Assembly: GCA_025991245.1 (NCBI GenBank) | Contig: BQMJ01000011.1 | Location: 62,001 to 126,000 of the forward strand | Origin: Galdieria partita | Lineage: Eukaryota > Rhodophyta > Bangiophyceae > Galdieriales > Galdieriaceae | Direction: 5' to 3' | DNA length: 64,000 nt | Translations under genes and position numbers: made by a program | Shown: piece after piece, positions 32,829 to 41,866 of the stretch | Layout of the letters: every line of letters begins with the position of its first letter | How positions within the stretch are numbered: the first letter of the stretch is position 1 | The notes under the pieces: model-generated | What the model saw: the letters and a program-made list of their open reading frames with translations, nothing else | Databases searched by the model: none | What the model was told of the DNA's origin: nothing

Positions 32829-34044
32829 GATCTGATAAAGTTATATGAGTTCTTCGACAAATTCTCCCATAGTCTGACTCTAAACGATTTCCCATGTTGA
32901 ATATATCTCTATCTCTACAGGAGATAGAGGGCAGTTCGGCTTCCAACATGTCTTTCACTGTCCTCTATGGTATTGAGTAAATAAAGAATCAGAAAGATCA
33001 ACCTTTGATAGTAGCTTGAAAGAATTCAAATTTAATATGACAACCAAGAGACTTTGAACAAAGATACAAAAGGAAAATAATGGAGCTCTATCATTCTAAC
33101 GTAGAAAATCTCTAAGCAACTTACTCTTTAAAAGTTTCTAAACAAATCGACATCTTCCCGAATGTCGAATCTCAAATAGTATACATGTTCTAAATAATAC
33201 TAAAAAAGCATCTCTACACCCTGAACAACAAAAAAAAGTTTGCTTCCAGCAAATAAACAGCAAGATATAACGGTGGTTAGCCAATTAAGTTTTTGATACA
33301 TGTTTTTCCCATGTGACAAAATAATCAAGTGAACTTGCAAATATTTTTTCGTTAAAGAATGAATGAAAAGTTAATTTTCTGAAGAAGTATTTAAATTTTA
33401 AAAATTAATTGGTGAATAAGTAGTCAAAAATCGTTTAAGTCACGAAAACCCAGAAAATTTGGAATGTACTCTACTTACTTTACATTTAAGAACATTTTTC
33501 TTTAGAAGACCGCTGTTGAGACCTTGTTATTGAATTTGTATACACATATTTAATCTAATCTTCTTAGGGATCTGACAAAGAGTTTGTTAAACAAAATTCA
33601 ATTAATTTTGCAAATTTTTTAACATTGTGGAGAGCTTCTTCTCTCATTCATATTTTAGATATATTTTTTTGAGTAGTAAGGAATATCTTAAATATTGTAT
33701 TCATGTTTTCCTAGACCACTTCTGTGTTCTTACTTTATTTACAAATTAAAATTACCTGTGAAACAATCAATGTAATCCTTATGCAATCACCTGCCAATTT
33801 TTGATTTTTCAATATACTCGTACTGTTTTAATTCATTAGTGTTTATGCATGTATCTCACGTCATTAATACTAAGTAATGAAGATAGAGTAGGAATTACGT
33901 TGCTACAGAAGTGTTTTGTAGATAAGTTTCCACCAAAATAGCATTTTAGATATAGTCTTTTTAATCTTGTGAGCTCGATTTCATTCAATAAATTTGTATC
34001 TTACAAGGATAAAAAGGATCACAAATATGTTTTCTATTCGACCC
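32829..34044. other. 1.2 kb AT-rich gene-free stretch
   Basis: No frame of note on either strand and many runs of A and T; far longer than the usual gap in this window. It lies between the 3' ends of two convergent genes (RIB4 and LIG1), so it is not a promoter region for either. It contains a hairpin near its left end and nothing else I can name; an unannotated non-coding RNA is possible. Confidence 0.6.
32893..32950. repeat. Nested inverted repeat / hairpin
   Basis: A perfect 9-bp stem CTCTATCTC (32907-32915) and GAGATAGAG (32921-32929) with loop TACAG sits inside an outer pair CATGTTG (32893-32899) and CAACATG (32944-32950). It lies 64 nt past the lumazine synthase stop, so it could be a 3' UTR element or part of a small RNA. 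Confidence 0.6.
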
Positions 34045-36453
34045 TTACATTTTACTTTTCTGATTGCAATAAAGTTCAACTATTTGATCTGCTGTAGTTG
34101 CATCGTCAACTGGCTTGTCTTCCCTGATTCGGATGAACCGTGGAAATCGGAGTGCTACTCCTTTGTCTTCTTCAGATAGCATGCCCTTTGCTGCTGTATG
34201 AGAGGGCGACATGGTTAGATCTGCACACCTGGTCTCCCAAACTTGACAAGGTTCAAACCATACATCAGGTCGAATAGCAGGAGTATCCGAAACTCCGTAG
34301 TACGGCTTGGGTTCTGCCAATATATGACCATCTTTATAAAACTTCGTAATGGAACTTAAAAACTCGTCACTAAAGCCAGTACCCAGTTTGCAAACGGTTT
34401 GAAATTCTTCTGTTTCCGAGTTGTAACATGCAAGTAAAAATGCACCAAACACACCTGACCTCTTTCCTCTCCCATAATATGCTCCAATTGGCACTAAATC
34501 TAAGCTATCTCCTATGGAGTTCATATAATCTTTCTTCATTTTCAGCCAGTTTTGAGATCGATTACAAGGTTCATATGATGAATACTCTCCTGTTAACGCT
34601 TTGATCATTAAGCCTTCACAACCTGCTTTAATCGCTTCGTCCATCATTTCGTCAACACCTTCCCAGTCAGTGAAAACTTTCGATGTTGTAAATTGAAATT
34701 TTCCTTGGATAGTAGAAAACGTATCAAACAGTTTTTCTCGACGATCCTTCAAACTCCACTTTAATAAAGACTCCCCATTCAAAAACAATATATCAAATGC
34801 AAAAATACACACGGGAACCTTTATGTCTTCGATTTTCACTTCCTTTCTCGCACGACCTTGTAGTTCTTGAAAACTTTTCATAGCATTTGTTTCAGGATCG
34901 TAGGCAACAACTTCCGAGTCTATAATAAATGATGTTACTGTGTTATTCTTCGAGAGCGCAAATTTTATGCTTTCCACGATGTCAGGATATTTCGGAGTAT
35001 CGTCTTCTGCATTTCTATAGAATGAGAGGTATGAGTTCTACTCAACTCGCCAATTACTGAAAATTCTACCTTGAAAAGATTTTCACGTTTCCATCGGTTA
35101 GATAATGTATCTGAGCTCGCATTCCATCATATTTGTACTCACAAACAAACGAACACTCTTGAAATCTCTCAAGTACATCAGATGCTTCCTGTAAGAAAAG
35201 AAATGAAAATCATCAACCGTTCCATTTCATCAACAACCAACCTTTACTGGTTTTGCAAGCATTGGACCGACAGGAACTCCTGGAGTCAATCTGCATTGTT
35301 CCTCTAATCCTTCAGTACTTTTGTTTTGTATTAAAACGGGTATGATACGATCCCAAACTGGTAATTGAGAATAGACAGCATTTAGAGTAGCAGCAGCCTC
35401 CTTCAGTATAACATCCATTCCATCTGTGGTTTTAGCATCTGACTTCGGACAAGGAGCAAAAACTGTAGCCAGTGCAACAATAACCGTCTTGTATGCAATA
35501 TGAATGCGCAACTTTCCCAAAACAATTCTTGCTATATACTTGGCTTCCTTGCTACTGGCACTGACCAACAGCTTTTGCAAATGTTTTTCTCTTTCCTTGG
35601 TAGACAATTTACCTGCAAGATTTGCCATCGTTCGAAACTCTTGGTAAACACCATGTATGGTTAAACTAGGTGGTTTGAACATAGTCTGTTGAGTTGTTCT
35701 ACACTCTGCTGCTAGGTCGCCAATGTCACCAAGCTTAGTCAATCGTTCTTTTAAAACTTTAACAGAGTTTCCAGTAGCTGAAGAAAGGGCATTAAGTACT
35801 GTAGCTTCGCCGGCCTTAAATTCCAAACCCTACAAAACGCGAGACCAGAAAAATCTAGTGAGACACATAATAAACTGGCAGTATGAGAGCCTCGGTAAGC
35901 CTACCTCGTGAGCTGGACCCAACGTATTGGTACATAGATAGACACAAGGTAAAAGATCGTCTGGTGTAGTATTGACAATCTTGCGAAAGACCTGTGTAAG
36001 TATTTTGATGAGCGCCAAGCGCGAAGTTGTCGCTTCCATTGTTTCAAAAGCGTCGGCTAAAAAACGAAAAGGCGCTCTGGAATTCCCTTGCCATGTGACG
36101 TTGGTGAACGTACACTCAACGAGTTTCTCTTCACACACAGGATTGGGATTCTCTACTAGTGAAGAAGAGTGTTCCGATGTACTGGAACTAGTCTCTGAGT
36201 CTTCTTGACTCGTCTGTTGCGTCATGTTGGCATTCTGGTTCACGTTCTCTTTGGCTGGTTTTACAATGTCTGACAAAGAATGTTCCTCTTTCTGCTGCAA
36301 CGAGAGATACGAGCAGATCGAAGACTTTGGCACTTTTGAAGGTTGTTTTCTTGGTGAAGCGTTAACAGCTTTCCTTTTCATAATGAAACTAGCACGCTGA
36401 ACATAAAATATTTTGTGAACAGGCGGAACAAGAAAACATAGACGAGTTCTCAT
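34045..36453 (-). CDS. LIG1: DNA ligase I (ATP-dependent)
   Basis: Seals nicks in replication and in long-patch base excision repair. Exons 35905-36453, 35242-35829, 35070-35188, 34045-35014; 741 residues. The adenylation lysine is in [12 protein letters not shown], encoded by the small third exon (about residue 398); later nucleotidyltransferase motifs include [33 protein letters not shown] and WLKMKKDY; the OB-fold domain ends with [12 protein letters not shown]. An N-terminal disordered segment contains KSSICSYL, a weak PCNA-binding-like motif. Two starts are sensible: ATG 36453 gives a basic, hydrophobic leader; ATG 36381 begins [12 protein letters not shown], like the nuclear form of other ligases. 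The gene diverges from HSBP1. Confidence 0.93.
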
Positions 36454-36785
36454 CAAACAACGTTAGGCGGGCTCCAAGAGAAGCATCATCATTCCTTTCC
36501 CCACCAAAGGTTGTTGTTATGCATGGTCCATTCCAAGCGTCATTCCACTACAGCTGTGATTGCTTTGCCTAGAAGAGTTTATCATCAAATACGCACTAGA
36601 TGATCAAAGCCATTTAGTGGGTAGCAAGACACGTGTTAACTAAATATTGTTGCAATGTTGCTATGTCAAAGTCTTTCAAATCTTCACGAGAAGATTGAAA
36701 AACTCAAAGTCGGACCATTTGGGGAAATTGATTGATTGGCGCCATTTTTCGTGGTCTATTTTTTTGGTTTTGAAACACCTCGAAA
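36454..36785. promoter_or_regulatory. Divergent promoter region LIG1 / HSBP1
   Basis: About 330 bp between two outward-facing start codons. No clear named element; a CCAAT-type run (GATTGATTGGCGCC at about 36730) includes a TTGGCGCC-like E2F-type site close to the HSBP1 start, suggestive but unproven. Confidence 0.35.
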
Positions 36786-37181
36786 ATGAGTACTCAAGTA
36801 GAAAGAGCAGAACAAGAGACTGAAAATAAAGAAGAAGAAGAAAATATTCCTGAAGACGCCAAAGACTTGGCTACTTATGTATGTACCAGTTTCATTTTCA
36901 AAATCCAGTCAGCTCAGCTTCTCTTCCTAGGTTCAAAATTTGTTGTCTCAGATGCAGAGTCGTTTTCAAACCATGGCTGACTCCATACTGGGCAGAAGTG
37001 AGTTTTAGCATTTTTGTGAAGAAATATGTTTAGTTTAACTTGTTTGCTAGTTGACGAGATGGGGAGCCGTATAGACGAACTTGAGAAAAGTATTGACGAC
37101 TTGATGGAACAGACCGGAGTGAAGGAAGGTGACGTAGCAGAGTCTGGCGAGGCTATAACAAGTAGTCGGGGGAGTGAATAA
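36786..37181 (+). CDS. HSBP1: Heat shock factor-binding protein 1 homologue
   Basis: Small coiled-coil protein that binds the trimerisation domain of heat shock factor and damps the heat response. Exons 36786-36878, 36931-36997, 37051-37181; 96 residues. The conserved core VQNLLSQMQSRFQTMADSI followed by GRIDEMGSRIDELEKSI is nearly diagnostic, with hydrophobic heptads throughout. Acidic N-terminal leader (EQETENKEEEE) as in relatives. All introns 52-53 nt. The open frames visible without splicing cover only exon 1. Confidence 0.95.
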
Positions 37182-37464
37182 ATGCTCTACTTTTATTAGT
37201 CAAAGGCTCCTTGGCTGTCGGTGGAACTGGTTTCTCTTTGTTATCAGAACAAGGATAAATAGAGTGAGCGAGTATATTTCTCTCCCAAGATTTTTGGTTT
37301 TGTTTTGATATTGTACACTGAGCACAAGCTATTTACTATTACCTACCCAGTACGTACTCCTAGTAGTATCGAAGTCCCAATTGACTATCTACGAGAGAAG
37401 CTCAAATAATCTACATATCTTGCAATTTCTTGCTGTGAATGGTTCAACTGAAATGTAAGTTCCA

Positions 37465-38691
37465 CTATTCTTCATAAGGAATAAGTGAAAGTTGGAACAT
37501 ATCCGCAAAGCACTCGGCCAGAACAGTCCTCAAATGTTGCATATCTATATTGGGAACGTAGTCCACCAGTCTACCAACTTCACGATCATGAATTCCACAA
37601 GGCACAATTTTTCGAAATGGTTCAAGACTATAGAAGATGAAGTGGTTATAAACGCACGCGTGTAGGTCACAGTCCATGTTGTTCTTACTCGTTGTGTACA
37701 TTGAGTGCAACTCCATGCATAGTAACCCATTTACTTGCTGCAATACCAATGGCTGCAATCTTCTTCTCATCCAACCATACACCTGTGAGACCCTTTGTAA
37801 CAATGCATCAGAAATATAAGACTGGTACTAAGTTGCCGGTCGTTACCTTTACTCGGTAAGCTTCTAATCTATACGTTTTCAAGGCTTCAATAACAACTTG
37901 TTCCAAGCTTCGTAAATACCATCTCAAGTCCTTTTTGTGGAATCGCAAATTCAAGATAGGATAAAAGATCTACACACAGTCAAACAGTGGATACAATTTC
38001 ACTCTCCATTTCAAGGATAGATAGAGAATAAGTGTTTTATTTCTACTTACCACTTGACCAGGACCATGAAAAGTTATTTCACCACCTCTTTCTATTCGAT
38101 AAATTTCACAAGGAGGGTGCTTCACATCGAACTTGATAAATCTTTCAACATCTTGTTGTAAGATGAAAGCTATCAAGAGCAGGTTTATATCTGCTTACTT
38201 ACTCTTCATTTGCTGCAGTACCTAAAGTGTATACCGGTTGGTGCTCCAACATTAACAATACATCAGGAAGATTTTCTCCACAGGGCTCCATACTGCATAT
38301 AGACTTGAGAACATATCCGTTGCGAAATTGTACTAGTACTAACCGTTCTTGTCTAAGTTGCAACTGCCAGTTTCGGATGATCTGACAAATAAGTAACAAT
38401 ACGGTTAGATAAAAGCTCGAGGTGAGTTCCAATCTTCACTTACCTGATAAGAATAACATCCTGGTAAGTTATAAAACCAACAAGGCCGTCTATGAAGCTA
38501 CAATAACGTCCAGAGAGAGCAAAGAAAAGCCTTTAGAGACTGGAAGGAATACAGGGTAAGGTACCTACTGATTGGTTGGTTTCCAAGTTCATAGTTGTAT
38601 AAGACTGTAGAAAACGAACACGAGAAAGATTGGACACTGAAGATCTAAAGTTGGATCGAAGTTTGCTAGTGAAGTTGATAAACATAATCAT
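37465..38691 (-). CDS. LIP2: Octanoyltransferase LipB (lipoate biosynthesis)
   Basis: Moves octanoyl from acyl carrier protein to lipoyl domains, the first step of lipoate assembly. Seven exons: 38569-38691, 38444-38497, 38203-38381, 38051-38141, 37847-37969, 37689-37792, 37465-37627; 278 residues. Exon 1 encodes a basic, Ser-rich presequence ([18 protein letters not shown]). Core motifs across exons: [52 protein letters not shown] with the catalytic Lys, MHGVALNV, and [11 protein letters not shown] with the catalytic Cys. Exon boundaries were fixed by these motifs, which closely follow the plant plastid/mitochondrial LIP2 pattern. Organelle not determined. Confidence 0.9.
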
Positions 38692-38785
38692 AGCCTTGAG
38701 TGACATATACAGGTTCTAAGAAGATTCAAGAAATAATCGACAACACCTTGAAAGGAACAAACAAGATAGCCGAACCAATGATGGA

Positions 38786-39999
38786 ATGGGATTCTTGTTG
38801 TTTTTAAATAGTACCGTTTTGTTTAGTCCATTCAGTAGAATACTGTTGAATAGTGATAGATTTTGTTTGTCGCATTCAGTTAAATATCATTTGATACTGA
38901 TGAAGACCAAGAGAGCAAGGAATGAACAAGCAGTGGAATGGAGGACAAGGTCCAAACAGAAAACGCGAAAGCAGTCAAAGGAGGATAGTGTGGAGTTATT
39001 AGCATCTGATCAAACTCAACAGAAAAGAGTTCAAAGCCCTAACGAGTCTTCCTTACACGACAAAGTCAACTTGGAAGAGATAACTTTTCCCCAACGACAA
39101 AGCACTTCCAAGGTATTTGTCACATGGAACGTTGCTGGAATGAGAAGTACGGTAAAGAATCCTCTTTTCTTGGAGTTTTTATCCAAACTGGAACCAGACA
39201 TAGTTTGCTTACAAGAAACTAAACTATCAGACGAAAGTCAAGTATCTGATGTGACTCAAACTCTCGCAGCTCGATACCACGATATATGGAATCATTGCAC
39301 TGCTAGAAAAGGTAAGAGTTGATCATTCGTGAGATATGGAAGAATGAAAACATCTTGAAGGTTATTCTGGAACTGCCGTTTTCAGTCGAGAGAAGCCTCT
39401 TTCAGTGTTGTATGGATTACAAGAAGAGAAACATAATGAAGAAGGCCGAGTGATAACATTAGAATATGAAAAATACTTTTTAGTGAATGCTTATGTTCCT
39501 AATTCAGGAGAAGGTTTACGTAGATTGAACTATCGTATAGACTCATGGGAAAAGGATATGTGTCACTATCTATGTGACCTTGATAAGAAGAAGCCAGTTA
39601 TCTATACTGGGGACTTGAATGTTGCTCATCAGGAGATCGACATTTATCAACCAAAAGGACATGAAAAACACGCAGGCTTTACTCCTCAAGAACGACAAAA
39701 GTTTACTGAATTGTTACAATGCGGATTTGTAGATGCTTTTCGTTATTTGCATCCTCATCAACAAAGGTATGATATTCATGAGGTTGTTCATGTAGCAAGT
39801 AACTAAAGATACGGAAAGTTTTACGTATTGGTCTAAGCGAGCAAAAGCAAAGGAGCGTAATCACGGTTGGAGATTGGATTATTTTGTGATAAGCGAGAGA
39901 CTCGTTCCGTGCCTTTTACAGTGCCAAATGTTTGAAAATATTTATATCTCAGACCATTGTCCGTTAATGCTCCATCTTGACTTGGCACAACTGAAATAA
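38786..39999 (+). CDS. APE: AP endonuclease, ExoIII/APE1 family
   Basis: Incises DNA 5' to abasic sites in base excision repair. Exons 38786-39311, 39361-39766, 39819-39999; 370 residues. Catalytic landmarks: FVTWNVAGMRS, DIVCLQETKL with the metal-binding Glu, AYVPNSG, GDLNVAHQEID, GWRLDYFVIS and SDHCPL with the catalytic His. The N-terminus has two candidate starts: ATG 38786 gives a hydrophobic/basic leader (GFLLFLNSTVLFSPFSRILL), while the internal ATG at residue 39 begins MKTKRARNEQ, a basic nuclear-type leader. The LipB start lies 94 bp away on the other strand. Confidence 0.92.
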
Positions 40000-40098
40000 G
40001 GCTTGTTGTACACGGCTCATTCTTCAAGTATTTAAAGGAGATTGTTCATTCTGTCTGGTAGTAGTAATAATGTTGAGAGTGACGCCTGTAATCCTCTA

Positions 40099-40818
40099 TC
40101 AATCGCGTAATACGGAAATATTCTCGACTCTACGCCTTCCAAAAGTTAATATAATTACAGAGTCACGTAACTGTCTTTCTTTGAATTCGAAAGCAAATTT
40201 TTCCATACATTCCAATAGCTGCTTTTCGAGTTGTTGAAACTGAAGAGAAAACGCTAGGAAAACTAGTCCGTGTCGTTCAACCAAGCTACTAGCAATAGTG
40301 GAAGCCAACAAAGGTATACTTTCCTCTTCATAAACGACATCTGCACCGAACACGTACTGAAATCCTTCCAATGCATACTTTTGCCGCAACTCTTGGATGA
40401 CTTTATCATCTCCCCACTGCAATCTTTCTGCATGCACCCTACAAGTCTGTTGACAGTTGCGTTCCAAGTAGGTGAGTACATGACTGTCTCCTTCAGTTGC
40501 AATTATATTGTAACCTGTCACTAGACAAGTTGCAATACTACAAAATCCTATTCCTGCCCCGAGTTCCAATAGAGTTGGGTCTTTTGCAACCGGAGGCAAG
40601 GACGAGAATCGGTCAACCAAGAACTTGGCCAATACCACAGAACTAGGCCATACTCTGAGATAAGCACCATACAACGTCTGACGCATATGATGAGGTGCTG
40701 ACCATAGAACTATATGTTGAGTTTCAAAAACATAAGGCAAGGGTTGTACTTGATCAGCTTGCGATAAGAACCAATCTGGATAACCAGCGCTGTCTTCATC
40801 GCAAGACTCGCCATTCAT
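40099..40818 (-). CDS. METTL21/FAM86-type lysine methyltransferase
   Basis: SAM-dependent class I methyltransferase of family 16, whose members methylate lysines of chaperones and translation factors. One exon, 239 residues. Motifs: LWSAPHHMRQTLYGAYLRVWPSS region resembling the family's VWPS..LA motif, SAM-binding LLELGAGIGFCSIA, IIATEGD, and VFGADVVYEEESI (the DVVY/DxxY post-II motif). Target cannot be inferred from sequence. Start is the first ATG in frame (40818), only 32 bp from the ATG of SPP2 on the other strand. Confidence 0.85.
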   Translation of the reverse strand: MNGESCDEDSAGYPDWFLSQADQVQPLPYVFETQHIVLWSAPHHMRQTLYGAYLRVWPSSVVLAKFLVDRFSSLPPVAKDPTLLELGAGIGFCSIATCLVTGYNIIATEGDSHVLTYLERNCQQTCRVHAERLQWGDDKVIQELRQKYALEGFQYVFGADVVYEEESIPLLASTIASSLVERHGLVFLAFSLQFQQLEKQLLECMEKFAFEFKERQLRDSVIILTFGRRRVENISVLRD

Positions 40819-40850
40819 TCCTTTTTCCAACGTTGTTGTGTGGGAATATT
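40819..40850. promoter_or_regulatory. 32-bp divergent gap METTL21-like / SPP2
   Basis: Only 32 bp separate the two outward start codons, so each transcript probably starts inside the other's coding region or both share a minimal core promoter. No TATA box within it. Confidence 0.4.
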
Positions 40851-41479
40851 ATGATGTGTGCTGGTGTGAGTTTCAAATTGACAAAAACTGTTGAAAAAAA
40901 GAAAGAAAGGAAAAAGGAAAAACCTGTCAATGCAACTCCTTTTGAAGGAGAAGATTCAGAAGAAGAAGAAACTTGCATAGTGGAACAAGTGGAAGAATAT
41001 GGAGGTTCTGATGTTTCAAAAGTGGACAGAACAAGTGCCCATTTAGAAAACACAGTAAGAGTGGAAACTGACATGGCTTGTAGTTTGTCGCAAGTACTGA
41101 GACGTAGAAAGTAAGTATGGGCTATTCGAAAGTGGTTTTTTGTTGTGTTTATATCGTGGTTTTTAGAAGACAAGCGTCGGAGAACAGTGATGAACTTTTT
41201 AGACAAGAACTGGAATCGGCTGCTCCTGAAACTTCCAAAGAAGATTACGAGAGAGTACCAGTGGAATCTTTTGGGAAGGTTGGTTGTTTTCCTGTGGACG
41301 GCTATCAACTAAACTCTCTCTAGTATATGTTGAACAAAATGGGTTGGCAAGAAGAAGAATATCGACAAGTAGAACAGCTACAAAACAAGGCAAGACCTCC
41401 TCGTCTTGGATTGGGAGCCAAAGTACCACCACCTCATAACCCTTCCAATAGTCATAATCGTAGTAGACAAGTTCGATGA
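40851..41479 (+). CDS. SPP2: Pre-mRNA-splicing factor SPP2 / GPKOW family
   Basis: G-patch cofactor that recruits and activates the helicase Prp2 in the spliceosome. Exons 40851-41110, 41167-41278, 41324-41479; 175 residues. Lys/Glu-rich N-terminus (KKKERKKEK), acidic segment, then the Spp2-type G-patch (about 117-160): RVPVESFGKYMLNKMGWQ across the exon 2/3 junction and PPRLGLGAKVP. Fungal Spp2 is similarly short; the KOW domains of animal GPKOW are absent. Two consecutive ATGs start the frame. Confidence 0.85.
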
Positions 41480-41866
41480 CCTGTTTTTGACTAGTTGGGT
41501 GATTATCAAAGTCTGTTTTGGCAATGGATGGGTTGTATAGATAGGCAACCTCGTGTTGAACTCGGAGGTATTTTCTTATATACGTTGTTGTTGGCGAAAG
41601 AGAATGGAATCGTTTGGCCTTTAGACAACTTTTGATTGTGGACAAGTATAAACACACAGAAATGCATCATCTTTATTGAAAGGAAAAGATTGTTTCATCC
41701 GTGGAGACAAAGTTCAAGGAAAAAGGAGTTTCACCCTTTATTTGAGAAAAGTGATCATCATTTTTGGAGACTGCTCATGAGTTCATGATAAGAACGATTG
41801 GCAAAAACACATTTTCTTGGGTGGACAAGGAGAAAATGTGGAAAAAAACAACCGATGAATAGTGTT
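41480..41866. other. Convergent gap, nothing recognised
   Basis: 3' ends of SPP2 and PreP face each other across about 390 bp. Frames seen here are short antisense readings. No RNA gene or repeat found. Confidence 0.5.

Noticed and set aside
32893-32950. FMN riboswitch near lumazine synthase
   Set aside because: The element lacks the conserved multi-helix FMN aptamer core and lies 3' of the gene; it is only a nested hairpin.
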